Shown here: one piece after another, positions 17,956-26,957 of the stretch | Layout: every line of letters begins with the position of its first letter | Numbering within the stretch: the first letter of the stretch is position 1 | Source: Bernardetia sp. MNP-M8 | GTDB taxonomy: Bacteria; Bacteroidota; Bacteroidia; Cytophagales; Bernardetiaceae | Assembly (NCBI RefSeq): GCF_037126285.1 | Contig: NZ_CP147012.1 | Coordinates: 5,072,001-5,136,000, forward strand | Length of the DNA stretch: 64,000 bases | Reading direction: 5' to 3' | Notes under the pieces: generated by a model | Told to the model about the DNA's origin: nothing | Seen by the model: only the letters and a program-made list of their open reading frames with translations | The model's database searches: none | Translations under genes and position numbers: made by a program

Positions 17956-18861
17956 ATGAGAAATACTATTGTTTTTTCAGCAAAAATCATTTTTTCTTTG
18001 CTCTTATTGTCTTCTTTATTTTCTTGTGCAGGCTATCAAAACAATATTCTTTTTCGTACAGGAGAAGATTTTGATAATAGTGCTTTCGATAAAGTAAAAG
18101 CAGAAGCAGAACAAAATTATAGACTTGCTCCTTTTGATTATATTACTATTCAGGTTTTTACCAATGATGGAGAAATTATGATTGATCCTTCTGGAGATTT
18201 TAGTGAAGAAGTAAAAGATGGAGGAGGTGTTGTAGTTGCCAATCCAAATCAGTTTGAAACAGATATATCTGGCATTCCTACTGGCAACTCTGGTACAGTA
18301 AATACAGTAGGAGGTGGAGCAAGAGGAGGCTTTTTGCGTAGATATTTAATACAAGAAACAGGAGCAATAGTTTTACCAATGATTGGACAAACTACATTGG
18401 CAGGACTTACCTTATATCAAGCTGATAGTTTACTAGCAAAAAAATTCAGTAAGTTTTATGAAGAGCCTTATATTATCACTCGTTATATCAATAAGCGAGT
18501 TATGATTATGGGTGCAATGGGTAATAAAGTCCTTACACTGACTAATGAAAATATGACTTTGTTAGAAGTACTAACTTTGGCTGGAAATTTTGACAATAAT
18601 ACTAGAGCAAACAAAATTCGTTTAATTCGTAATGCCAATACAGGAAATCCTGTTATGAAAAATATTGATTTGAGTACATGGGAAGGATTGAAAAATGCTG
18701 AGCTTATTATTCAACCTAATGATGTTGTGTATGTAGAACCTCGTCGTCGTGCAGGTTCAGAGTTTTTGGCAGATTTTGCACAAGTAGCATCTGCTATTGG
18801 TAGCTCAGTAACACTTATCCTTACCGTCCTTTTATTACAAGATAGATTTAGTGGCAATTAG
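17956..18861 (+). CDS. Outer-membrane polysaccharide export lipoprotein (Wza/BexD-like)
   Basis: 301 residues from ATG 17956. A TTG at 17926 is in frame but would precede the signal. There is a lipoprotein signal with a LFSC lipobox (AGYQ after the Cys). The Poly_export motif APFDYITIQVFTNDGE is followed by an insertion rich in Gly and Asn and then VLPMIGQTTLAGLTLYQADSLLAKKF, the beginning of an SLBB-like part (VLTLTNENMTLLEVLTLAG). The C-terminal hydrophobic stretch (about 275-297) could be the helix that crosses the outer membrane. First gene of a three-gene operon with the kinase and phosphatase. Confidence 0.88.
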   Translation: MRNTIVFSAKIIFSLLLLSSLFSCAGYQNNILFRTGEDFDNSAFDKVKAEAEQNYRLAPFDYITIQVFTNDGEIMIDPSGDFSEEVKDGGGVVVANPNQFETDISGIPTGNSGTVNTVGGGARGGFLRRYLIQETGAIVLPMIGQTTLAGLTLYQADSLLAKKFSKFYEEPYIITRYINKRVMIMGAMGNKVLTLTNENMTLLEVLTLAGNFDNNTRANKIRLIRNANTGNPVMKNIDLSTWEGLKNAELIIQPNDVVYVEPRRRAGSEFLADFAQVASAIGSSVTLILTVLLLQDRFSGN

Positions 18862-18913
18862 AAAAACACTTTCGAATAAAAAAATCACAGAAAAAGTTAT
18901 ATATAAATATTAA

Positions 18914-21400
18914 ATGAGCGACTTCGAAGAAAATCCATTTATAAATCCTTCTCAAGCAGCAGAAATTTCTAATGAAGAAAATTTTTTAGCTGATTTTGAT
19001 GTTTCTAAGCTGATTAGAGTATTCAAAAAGAAAGTTATTTATATTATACTTTTACTTATTATTTGTATAACAGGCTCTTGGATATTGTTACGCTATACAA
19101 AAAGGGTATATAGCTCTTCTTCTACTTTAAAATTAGAAGTAAAGGGAACTTCTGAAGTATTAGGTAGAGGTATTTTTTCAAGTGAGGAAAGTGTAACCAA
19201 CTTTCTAGTAGGAGAAATTGAACTTATCCTTTCTCGTTCTGTATATCAAGAAGTTGCACAAAGACTTGATCTGAGTGTAAGTTATTTTGTAAAAGGTAGA
19301 TGGTGGTTCAATTATTTCGAACGTTTTCAAGATAATCCTTTTGAAGTTAGTGAATATGAGGTTTATAATAATGAATTTTATAATCGTCCTTTAGATATAC
19401 AAATTATTGATGAGGAAGAGTTTGTACTTTCTTATCAAACTCCTACTGGAGATAGTTTTAGTAAAATATATAAGTTTAATACTCGCATAAAAAATCAATA
19501 TTTTTCCCTTATTGTTTCTTTAACTAATAATTTTAATAAATTAAGGTCTCCTTCAGATAATTATTTTTTTACTATCAATAGTGAAGAATATCAGATAAAC
19601 TATATAAAATCTTCCCTTAGATCTAATATATTAAATCCTAAGGCATATACTATACAAGTTGTATTTACAGACAATAATCCTTATAAAGCATCTATTATTA
19701 CAAATACAGTAGTAGATATTTATTTTGAAAAAACATTAGAGAATAAAAACAAAGTCTACAAGCAAACCATAAATTACTTGGAAGACCAAGTCAGAGTAGT
19801 TCAAGATAGTTTAGAAACTATAGAAAAAAGTATTAATGATTATAGAAGAGAAAATGGAATTACAAATCAAAATCCTGATGAATATCAAAACTTAGTACAA
19901 AATATTTTCAATAGTATTAGAGATTTGCAAGAGAAAAGAATAAATATGGATAATGAGTTGAAGATATACAGGGAAATATCTACTCTTTTGGAGAATGACT
20001 CTACTCTTTTAGTTGCTCTTACTTACTCCAATCTTTTAAATAACCCTTCTTTGGAGACTAAGCTAGGAAAAGTATATGATGAAGAAAAGCAGAAAAAATT
20101 TATGCTTGATAGAGTGACCAAAGAAACAGGAGCTTATCAACAAAAGGAAAAAAGAATAGACTTTCTTAAAGACGAGATAGAAAAACTCATTACACTTAAT
20201 CAACGTATTATTTACGAACAATTGAGTGAGCTGAATATAAATATTTACAAATTACAAAGCTCAATTCCCTCTTCTGCAAATGAAATAGATTTAGCACTCA
20301 AAAAAATGCTACGCTATCAAGATTCTTATCAGAAAAATTATAATATTTTGTTAGGCAAACTTATAGAAACAAATATTACAATGTCTGGCACAGTTACTAA
20401 CTATCAACGACTTTCCACAGCCGTTCCTAGTATTAAACCTATTTATCCAGAACCACAACTTTTTTATATTTATGGAGTAGGAGTTTGGCTATTTTTATCT
20501 TTTTCATTGCTAGGACTGACTTACATAAGACAAAATAAAATAGACTCTCTGCCCGAACTTGAGAAACTATCTAGTGTTCCTATTTTGGGTATGGTACCAA
20601 AGTATGATAAAACAATGGATTATTCGCAACTTGTTATCCATAAAAGACCTAAATCTGCCATCAGTGAATCATTCCGTTCGCTGCGTACTAATTTAGATTT
20701 CCTGGGTAATATTTCCAATGATTCTATTATTTCTGTTACCTCAACAACTTCTGGAGAAGGAAAAACTTTCATTGCTGTTAATTTAGGTGGAATTATTGCT
20801 CTATCTCAAACAAAAGTTGTACTCTTAGATTTAGACCTCAGAAAGCCAAAGGTACATTTAGCTTTTGGAGTAGAAAATACAAGAGGAATAAGTACACTTT
20901 TAATAGGCAAAACCTCTATTGATGAAGCTATAAATCACAGTGAAATTCCTAACTTTGACTTTATTACAGCAGGTGCACAACCTCCAAACCCTTCAGAACT
21001 CATAATGAGTGATGAATTTGGTACATTAATAAAACAATTAAAGCAACGCTATGATGTAATTGTATTTGATATGCCTCCTGTAGGTTTAGTAACTGATGGA
21101 ATTATAGCCATGCGATTGGCTGATTTGCCTATTTATGTAGTACGTACTGAATATTCTCAACGTGGGTATATAAGAGGTATCAACCGTTTACATCAAGTAC
21201 AAAATTTCAAAAAACTATCTATTATCCTCAATGCAGCAACTAAAAGTACAGGTGGTGGATATGGATATGGGTACGGATATGGTTATGGATACGGATACGA
21301 TTATGGATATGGCTACTATGATGATGATGAAACAACAACTCCTTTTACTAAACTAAAAAACTGGTGGAGTAAGGCTAAAAGAAAATTGAAAAAAACATAA
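18914..21400 (+). CDS. Polysaccharide co-polymerase with fused BY-type tyrosine kinase (Wzc-like)
   Basis: An 828-residue inner-membrane protein. It has a Wzz-like chain-length domain between TM segments at about 41-60 and 517-538, with long coiled-coil stretches (about 280-480). The cytoplasmic BY-kinase follows: Walker A SGEGKT at 613-618, Walker A' VVLLDLDLRKPK at about 634-645, Walker B DVIVFDMPP at about 715-723. The C-terminus has a tyrosine cluster of alternating Gly-Tyr (about 780-798) followed by DDDE and a basic end. Autophosphorylation of this cluster normally controls polymer length and export. It lies 52 bp after the export lipoprotein and 11 bp before the phosphatase gene. Confidence 0.9.
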   Translation: MSDFEENPFINPSQAAEISNEENFLADFDVSKLIRVFKKKVIYIILLLIICITGSWILLRYTKRVYSSSSTLKLEVKGTSEVLGRGIFSSEESVTNFLVGEIELILSRSVYQEVAQRLDLSVSYFVKGRWWFNYFERFQDNPFEVSEYEVYNNEFYNRPLDIQIIDEEEFVLSYQTPTGDSFSKIYKFNTRIKNQYFSLIVSLTNNFNKLRSPSDNYFFTINSEEYQINYIKSSLRSNILNPKAYTIQVVFTDNNPYKASIITNTVVDIYFEKTLENKNKVYKQTINYLEDQVRVVQDSLETIEKSINDYRRENGITNQNPDEYQNLVQNIFNSIRDLQEKRINMDNELKIYREISTLLENDSTLLVALTYSNLLNNPSLETKLGKVYDEEKQKKFMLDRVTKETGAYQQKEKRIDFLKDEIEKLITLNQRIIYEQLSELNINIYKLQSSIPSSANEIDLALKKMLRYQDSYQKNYNILLGKLIETNITMSGTVTNYQRLSTAVPSIKPIYPEPQLFYIYGVGVWLFLSFSLLGLTYIRQNKIDSLPELEKLSSVPILGMVPKYDKTMDYSQLVIHKRPKSAISESFRSLRTNLDFLGNISNDSIISVTSTTSGEGKTFIAVNLGGIIALSQTKVVLLDLDLRKPKVHLAFGVENTRGISTLLIGKTSIDEAINHSEIPNFDFITAGAQPPNPSELIMSDEFGTLIKQLKQRYDVIVFDMPPVGLVTDGIIAMRLADLPIYVVRTEYSQRGYIRGINRLHQVQNFKKLSIILNAATKSTGGGYGYGYGYGYGYGYDYGYGYYDDDETTTPFTKLKNWWSKAKRKLKKT
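21251..21320 (+). repeat. In-frame hexanucleotide repeat encoding the Gly-Tyr tail
   Basis: About eleven near-perfect GGNTAY hexamers inside the BY-kinase gene. Slipped-strand gain or loss of a unit keeps the frame and changes the number of tyrosines. Confidence 0.8.
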
Positions 21401-21411
21401 ATCAGCAAAAA

Positions 21412-22161
21412 ATGATTTCATTATTTAGAAAAAAAACTAAATCGTATGGCAATATACTGCCAATTACAGTTGATATGCACTCTCATCTTTTACCAGGAAT
21501 AGATGATGGTTGTAAATCTTTTGAGGAGTCTATCGAACTCATTAAAGAATTAATTGATTTAGGATATAAAAAACTTATTTGTACACCTCATATTATGGGG
21601 GATTTTTATAGAAATACACCTGAAATCATTTTAGGAAAATTAGACCAACTAACTGATATTATTCAGCAACTAGGACTAAATATAGAATTAGGAGCAGCAG
21701 CAGAATATTATTTAGATGAATCTTTTATGGAACGAATAAACAAAGCAGAAAAACTACTCTGTTTTGGGAAAGAAAAATACCTCCTTTTCGAAACTTCATA
21801 CATGAATGCCTCTCCTCATATAGAAAATGTCATTTTTATGTTGCAATCTTTAGGTTACACACCTGTACTTGCACATCCTGAACGTTATGTTTATCTTTTT
21901 GAAAACTATAATGAAAAATTACACGAATTACATGAAAAGGGAGTTTTATTTCAAGTAAATATTAATTCCCTTTCAGGTTACTATTCTCGTCCTTCCAAGA
22001 AAATAGCTGAATATTTGATTGATGAAGATTTAGTTAGTTTTTTAGGTACAGATATGCACGGAAAACGTCACTTTCAGTCTTTATTAAAAAGCAGAGAAAC
22101 AAATCATTATAAAAAAGCTCTCTCCCAACAATTATTAAATAATAAGCTATTAGAAATATAA
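21412..22161 (+). CDS. PHP-type protein tyrosine phosphatase (CpsB/YwqE-like)
   Basis: A 249-residue protein with the metal-binding PHP motifs DMHSHLLPGIDDG near the N-terminus, CTPHIMGDFY, a central LLFETSYM, VLAHPERY and the final GTDMHGKRH. These proteins remove phosphate from the C-terminal tyrosines of BY-kinases. The gene follows the kinase by 11 bp, which supports it as the cognate phosphatase. No signal peptide; cytoplasmic. Confidence 0.92.
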   Translation: MISLFRKKTKSYGNILPITVDMHSHLLPGIDDGCKSFEESIELIKELIDLGYKKLICTPHIMGDFYRNTPEIILGKLDQLTDIIQQLGLNIELGAAAEYYLDESFMERINKAEKLLCFGKEKYLLFETSYMNASPHIENVIFMLQSLGYTPVLAHPERYVYLFENYNEKLHELHEKGVLFQVNINSLSGYYSRPSKKIAEYLIDEDLVSFLGTDMHGKRHFQSLLKSRETNHYKKALSQQLLNNKLLEI

Positions 22162-22464
22162 GTAATTGAGCTAAATTATTTACAGCTTATTTATTAAGCA
22201 TCTTTTTTAGAATAGTTTCTGCTCCTCTTTTAAAATCTTGGGTTTTGTTATATGTAATTCTGCCCAATTACTTAAAACTAATATCTGCAAACTGATTTTA
22301 CTCTTAATTTATTGTATTATGACTTATAAAAAATTAAATTTTGTAATTCATAATTCGTAATTCGTAATTCCTTTGTGTATATTTGTAACAAGCTGTATCT
22401 TTTTGTAAAAAAAGATTACTATCAAAAATTATTTCACACAATTATTTAAAATAGAACATTTTTT
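22162..22464. other. Intergenic region before icd with short heptamer run
   Basis: 303 bp, AT-rich, no supported gene. About three tandem copies of ATTCGTA-like units lie at about 22344-22370, the same unit as the array at 53764. A TATATTTG box at 22378-22385 could be the -7 element of icd, but I see no TTG at the right distance. Confidence 0.5.
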
Positions 22465-23745
22465 ATGAGCGAAAATATCATAACCATCGAAAACGGCAAA
22501 TTAAATGTACCTGAAAATCCTACTCTTCCTTTTATCGAAGGTGATGGAATTGGTGCAGATATTTGGAAAGCATCACAAGCTGTTTTTGATGCTGCTGTTG
22601 AGAAAGCCTATGATGGCAAAAGAAAAATAAACTGGAAAGAAGTATTAGCAGGAGAAAAAGCATTTAATGCAACAGGTAATTGGTTGCCTGCTGAAACATT
22701 AGAGGCATTTAGAAAATATTTAGTAGGAATCAAAGGTCCTTTGACTACTCCTGTAGGTGGTGGTATTCGTTCGCTTAATGTTGCACTTCGTCAAGAATTA
22801 GATTTATATGCTTGTTTGCGTCCTGTTCGTTACTTTGATGGCGTTCCTTCTCCAGTAAAACAACCAGAACTTACAAACATGGTTATCTTCCGTGAAAATA
22901 CAGAAGATATTTATGCAGGTATTGAGTATATGGCTGGAACAGCTGAGGCTGATAAAGTAAAAAAATTCTTGATAGAGGAAATGAAAACTAGTAATATTCG
23001 TTTTCCTGAATCTTCTTCTATTGGCATCAAACCAGTTTCTAAAGAAGGCACAGACCGTCTTGTTCGTGCAGCTATTAAATATGCAATCGCTCAAAAACTT
23101 CCTTCTGTAACACTTGTTCACAAAGGAAATATCATGAAATTTACCGAAGGTGCATTCAAAACTTGGGGTTACGAATTAGCTGAAAAAGAATTTGGTAACG
23201 AAACTTATACATGGGCACAATACGACCGTACAAAAGAAGAAAAAGGAACAGAGGCAGCAAATGCAGAACAAAAAGCAGCTTTAGACAGTGGAAAAATCTT
23301 AGTTAAAGACTCTATTGCTGATGCATTTTTACAACAAATTTTGCTTCGTCCATCTGAGTATTCAGTAGTTGCAACACTTAACCTTAATGGTGATTATATT
23401 TCTGATGCTTTGGCTGCTATCGTTGGGGGTATTGGTATTGCACCAGGAGCAAATATCAATTATGTAGAAGGTGCTGCAATATTTGAAGCAACTCATGGAA
23501 CAGCTCCTAAATATGCAGGTTTGGATAAAGTAAATCCATCTTCTGTAATTCTTTCAGGCGTAATGATGTTTGAATATATGGGATGGCAAGAAGCTGCTGA
23601 CCTTATTACACAAGGATTAGAGGGAGCTATCAACTCTAAACGTGTTACTTATGATTTTGAAAGACAAATGGAAGGAGCAACTCTTGTTTCTTGTTCTGGT
23701 TTTGGACAAGAAATCATCAAAAATATGAAACCTGTAACAGTATAA
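22465..23745 (+). CDS. icd: Isocitrate dehydrogenase, NADP-dependent
   Basis: A 426-residue protein of the E. coli Icd type (prokaryotic homodimer). It has the N-terminal [19 protein letters not shown], substrate loop [38 protein letters not shown], the Mg-binding region [17 protein letters not shown], and [19 protein letters not shown] for the cofactor site. It converts isocitrate to 2-oxoglutarate in the TCA cycle. Monocistronic, with a strong hairpin terminator after the stop codon. Confidence 0.96.
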   Translation: MSENIITIENGKLNVPENPTLPFIEGDGIGADIWKASQAVFDAAVEKAYDGKRKINWKEVLAGEKAFNATGNWLPAETLEAFRKYLVGIKGPLTTPVGGGIRSLNVALRQELDLYACLRPVRYFDGVPSPVKQPELTNMVIFRENTEDIYAGIEYMAGTAEADKVKKFLIEEMKTSNIRFPESSSIGIKPVSKEGTDRLVRAAIKYAIAQKLPSVTLVHKGNIMKFTEGAFKTWGYELAEKEFGNETYTWAQYDRTKEEKGTEAANAEQKAALDSGKILVKDSIADAFLQQILLRPSEYSVVATLNLNGDYISDALAAIVGGIGIAPGANINYVEGAAIFEATHGTAPKYAGLDKVNPSSVILSGVMMFEYMGWQEAADLITQGLEGAINSKRVTYDFERQMEGATLVSCSGFGQEIIKNMKPVTV

Positions 23746-23820
23746 ACAGAATCATTTTTATAATTCAGGAATTTGCTCAACATCTAATTTGAGAATTTTG
23801 ATACAATTTCTGTAACTTTA

Positions 23821-23885
23821 TAGCGATACATTTTACCAACTAATCTAATATTTTAGTAAACGGAAAATGTATCGCTATTTTTATA
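23821..23885 (+). terminator. Intrinsic terminator downstream of icd
   Basis: A 14-bp perfect stem (TAGCGATACATTTT with its complement at 23864-23877), a loop of 29 nt, then a T-rich tract. Confidence 0.75.
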
Positions 23886-23991
23886 TATTATTATAAATTA
23901 GTTGTGCTTCTTAATTACGACTGATAAATTTCAGTTCTATATTGGTTTTACTTCTAAATTCTGACTTCTAAATTCTAACTTTATTAAAATT

Positions 23992-24561
23992 ATGCGTTTT
24001 TCATTTTTAAATACTCTTGCTTTTACATTGCTTATTTGCCTTTTTTCTTGTAATTCTTCAACTAAAGACAGTGGGGAAACAAATGGAGATTCTACAACAG
24101 TAGAAAATACAACTTCTACATCAACAGAAAATACAAATACAGAAACAACTGTTGAGTTTTCGCCTGATGATGCCAATAAAGAAGGTGGTTTTTTTAATGT
24201 TTCTTTAGGAGAAGAAAAATCAACAGTAAAAACAAATTTTGCTGATAATGGACTTTCAATGGATAAAGACAACGGTGTAACTTATATTATGGCTGGAAAT
24301 ACTGAAAACAATATCAGTATTGATTTAAAAGGTGGAACTTCTGGAGATTTTCCAATTGGTAGTGATGAGAAACGTTCGGCAAATGTTGCTATTAATTTGA
24401 CGACTACTTCTGGAACTATGGGTGGTTCACTCACCAAAGGAACAGTAACCATTACAGCACTAGACGAAGCAGCAGGAACAGCAGCAGGAGAATTTTCAGG
24501 AAATACAGCAGATGGAAAAGAAGCAAAAGGAGAATTTAAACTCAACCTTAAAAAGATGTAA
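23992..24561 (+). CDS. Lipoprotein, function unknown
   Basis: A 189-residue protein with a lipoprotein signal ending CLFSC (Cys20), then a Ser/Thr/Asn/Glu-rich linker of about 40 residues and a compact beta-rich domain (FFNVSLGEEKSTVKTNF to GEFKLNLKKM). The ending with regular GTVTITALDEAAGTAAGEFSGN resembles small beta-sandwich lipoproteins of Bacteroidota that often accompany calycin or 'DUF' folds, but no family is recognised. Stands alone with hairpins on its 3' side. Confidence 0.75.
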   Translation: MRFSFLNTLAFTLLICLFSCNSSTKDSGETNGDSTTVENTTSTSTENTNTETTVEFSPDDANKEGGFFNVSLGEEKSTVKTNFADNGLSMDKDNGVTYIMAGNTENNISIDLKGGTSGDFPIGSDEKRSANVAINLTTTSGTMGGSLTKGTVTITALDEAAGTAAGEFSGNTADGKEAKGEFKLNLKKM

Positions 24562-24567
24562 AGTATA

Positions 24568-24630
24568 GGGGATGCAAAAGCATCCCTTTAAAATAAACGT
24601 AGAGGACACTAAAGTGTCCTTTTTTTATTT
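24568..24630 (+). terminator. Double hairpin terminator
   Basis: GGGATGC-AAAA-GCATCCC at 24569-24586 is followed by AGGACACT-AA-AGTGTCCT at 24603-24620 with a run of T. They close the lipoprotein gene; the leftward gene also ends just beyond them. Confidence 0.85.
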
Positions 24631-25677
24631 CGGAAATTGCATTGTCAAACAGTGTAAAGAACCATGCTGACGAATGATAGGCAAACAATTTATGCCAATA
24701 ATTTCTCTATCAGGAAAGGCTTTTTGAATTTGAGAAAGTGCTAAATTATCTAAATCTCTATTTTCTTGGTCATTTTCGTAAGTAGGAACTAAAACAGCTT
24801 TATTAATTATCAAAAAATTAGCATACGTAGCTGGCAAACGACGATTATCTTCTTCGTGATAGGCAGTAGGTGCAAAAGGCAAAGGAATTAATTTATAGGA
24901 ATTGTTATCTTTAGTTTTTAGACTTTCTAATTCTTCTTCCATTTTTTTCATAGATTTATAATGAGAATCTGATTTATCTGTAGGAGGAGCAACATAACAA
25001 ATTGTATCATTTGGACAAAGACGAGCTAATGTATCAATGTGTGCATCTGTGTCATCTCCCTCTAATGCGCCGTGTTCTAACCACAAAATACGATTAGCAC
25101 CAAAATAATTTTTGATTTTCGTTTCTATTTCTTCTCTTGAAAAATTAGGATTTCGCTCTTTTGACAAAAGACATTCAGAAGTAGTCAAGATTGTACCTTC
25201 GCCATCAGATTCTATTGAACCTCCTTCTAATACAAAATCTATTTGCTCTACTTTGTCTTTCAAATAATTTTCTTTTTTTAGGATTTGAGTAATCAAATTA
25301 TCTTTAGATGCTTCAAATTTATTTCCCCAACCATTAAAGGTAAAGTCTAAATGAATTTGTTTGTCGTCCTCAATAACTGTCATTGCGCCATGGTCTCTTG
25401 CCCACGTATCGTTTGAATCTATTTCTACAAAAATGATTCTTTCAAACTGTTCTTTATCTAAATTACTAAATAATTTTTCAGTTTCTATTTTATTTTGACA
25501 AACTAAAAGCACATTTTCAAAACGTGTAATTTGAGTTACAATTTCGATAAAAACAGGTGTTACAAGCTCCAAATCATCTTTCCAATCCGAATTTTGATGT
25601 GGAAAAGTAAGTTGAACATAAGATTGTTCTTCCCATTCAGCAGGAAGACGACGAGAAATAGACGAATTTTCAGACAT
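24625..25677 (-). CDS. Agmatine deiminase / peptidyl-arginine deiminase family protein
   Basis: From ATG 25677, 350 residues. An in-frame ATG at 25740 would add 21 poorly conserved residues encoded by a palindromic repeat, so I reject it. Motifs: RRLPAEWEEQSYVQLTFPH at the N-terminus, NDTWARDHGAMTV, FNGWGNKF, GGSIESDGEGTILTT, LEHGALEGDDTDAHIDTLARL with the catalytic His, and the C-terminal Cys in HGSLHCLTMQFP. The enzyme family converts agmatine to N-carbamoylputrescine and ammonia, a step of putrescine synthesis. No carbamoylputrescine amidase gene is adjacent. Cytoplasmic. Confidence 0.88.
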   Translation of the reverse strand: MSENSSISRRLPAEWEEQSYVQLTFPHQNSDWKDDLELVTPVFIEIVTQITRFENVLLVCQNKIETEKLFSNLDKEQFERIIFVEIDSNDTWARDHGAMTVIEDDKQIHLDFTFNGWGNKFEASKDNLITQILKKENYLKDKVEQIDFVLEGGSIESDGEGTILTTSECLLSKERNPNFSREEIETKIKNYFGANRILWLEHGALEGDDTDAHIDTLARLCPNDTICYVAPPTDKSDSHYKSMKKMEEELESLKTKDNNSYKLIPLPFAPTAYHEEDNRRLPATYANFLIINKAVLVPTYENDQENRDLDNLALSQIQKAFPDREIIGINCLPIIRQHGSLHCLTMQFPK

Positions 25678-25692
25678 AATTTGTAGAAGTAT

Positions 25693-25712
25693 AACAGACA
25701 TCCCTGTCTGTT
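25693..25712. repeat. Palindromic repeat family E, copy 1
   Basis: AACAGACATCCCTGTCTGTT, upstream of the deiminase gene; paired with the second copy 26 bp on. Confidence 0.75.
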
Positions 25713-25737
25713 GGAAAGATATTTTTATTTTTTTTTG

Positions 25738-25757
25738 CACAGACTGGGAAGTCTGTG
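25738..25757. repeat. Palindromic repeat family E, copy 2
   Basis: CACAGACTGGGAAGTCTGTG, related to copy 1 in the arms with an inverted loop (TCCC against GGGA). The pair could fold as two hairpins or as one large cruciform. Confidence 0.75.
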
Positions 25758-25927
25758 ATACTTATACAAAATAAAGCAATTTTTAGAACAAATTTTTATC
25801 CTGCACTTTGTTAAAAAACTTCAAATTTAGATTTTGTTAAAAAAATGAGTAGGGGAACTCTTTTGAGTTATTCGTCATAGTTGCAAATCAAATCACAATT
25901 TCAAAACCAAATTTAATTATTTCAACT

Positions 25928-26614
25928 ATGACACATTCTAAATTTTATACTTTATCTCTTTCTGCCTTTATCTTATTTTTCTTTATTTCATTTTCATCCT
26001 TTTCACAAGATTCTACTTCACAAATTATAAATGATAAAAAGACTACTGACCCAATTACTATTTTTGGAAAAAATTCTACACAAAGAAGTGGTTTTTTTAT
26101 GGCGTGGGACACAAAAGCAACTAAACTTATTGGCGAACCAGCTATTCTGACTGGTGGTAGAATTGGTTGGAATGTAAATGGAGTGATGAATATTGGATTT
26201 ATGGGGCAAGGACTTGTACCTACTGTACAAAAGACAATTTCTAGTGATGTATTTCAAAATCAAAATGCTCGTTTATTGATGGGATATGGTGGTGTTACTC
26301 TTGAACCTGTCATTGGCTCTCGTTTGCCAATTCATGTTACTTTTCCAACTACGATTGGTGCTGGTTGGGTGGGTTATGTAAAAGACTGGAAACACGAAAA
26401 GGCTTACACCAATCACGAGGACGATTTATTGGATGATGAAATTTTCTTTGTTCTTGAACCAAGTGCAATGGTAGAGATGAATCTTACCAAAATTTTGAGA
26501 GTTTCGATGGGAGGAAGTTATCGTTTTACGGATGATGTCAAACTTTTAGAAACTTCAAAAAATGCTTTACAAGGATTTGCTTTTCAATTTTCAGTCAAAT
26601 TAGGTAGATTTTAG
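25928..26614 (+). CDS. Putative outer-membrane beta-barrel protein
   Basis: A 228-residue protein with a signal peptide ending near FSSFSQ. The mature chain has alternating short amphipathic strands with Gly/aromatic turns (GRIGWNVNGVMNIGFMGQG, MGYGGVTLEPVIGSRLPIHVTFPT, IGAGWVGYV) and ends with a Phe (QFSVKLGRF), as in outer-membrane proteins assembled by the Bam machinery. Function unknown; no partner gene adjacent. Confidence 0.65.
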   Translation: MTHSKFYTLSLSAFILFFFISFSSFSQDSTSQIINDKKTTDPITIFGKNSTQRSGFFMAWDTKATKLIGEPAILTGGRIGWNVNGVMNIGFMGQGLVPTVQKTISSDVFQNQNARLLMGYGGVTLEPVIGSRLPIHVTFPTTIGAGWVGYVKDWKHEKAYTNHEDDLLDDEIFFVLEPSAMVEMNLTKILRVSMGGSYRFTDDVKLLETSKNALQGFAFQFSVKLGRF

Positions 26615-26738
26615 TTTAACATTTGTTTATCTAAAACTAAACAAAAAAAATCTTTTTTACACAAAAAAATCTTTTACAGCCTTTGTGAAAGTTTTTTTTT
26701 GTTTTTATTAAAAAAATTCTTTTTATTGTTAATTGTTT

Positions 26739-26769
26739 TTGTAAAAATATTAAACAATTTATACCTTTG
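26739..26769 (+). promoter_or_regulatory. Bacteroidota-type promoter without a downstream reading frame
   Basis: TTG at 26739-26741, a 20-bp gap, TACCTTTG at 26762-26769: the best promoter match in the window. The next annotated gene on this strand is over 1 kb away, and a terminator lies 150 bp downstream. Confidence 0.75.
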
Positions 26770-26775
26770 TAGAGT

Positions 26776-26945
26776 TAATAAGATATATTGAGAAATTAAC
26801 CTACTTCTATGGTGTTTTTTCTTGTTTCAAATACAAATTTTGAAGGCATTTTATAAAAACACAAATAGATTAAAGACATTAAAGATTCATTGTTTTCCTG
26901 ATTGAATAGAAAAAGGCTCTTACATTTTGTAAGGGTCTTTTTGTT
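26776..26945 (+). ncRNA. Candidate small RNA, about 165-170 nt
   Basis: Bounded by the promoter at 26739-26769 and a 12-bp GU-containing terminator stem (26913-26924 with 26928-26939) plus a T tract. There is no open frame of note. A central hairpin can form: CTAT-GG-TGTTTTT (about 26807-26819) pairs with AAAAACAC-AA-ATAG (about 26855-26868), enclosing a smaller stem TTCAAA/TTTGAA. One long hairpin with internal loops and this length would fit a 6S-like RNA, but I cannot confirm the family. Confidence 0.5.
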
Positions 26946-26950
26946 TTTGG
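26913..26950 (+). terminator. Terminator of the candidate small RNA
   Basis: A 12-bp stem with a 3-nt loop, then TTTTTGTTTTT. It is only 8 bp from the end of the convergent cobS gene. Confidence 0.8.
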
Positions 26951-26957
26951 AAGGAAT

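Noticed and set aside
22378-22385. Promoter of icd from TATATTTG
   Set aside because: No TTG element at 19-21 bp upstream; kept only as a note.
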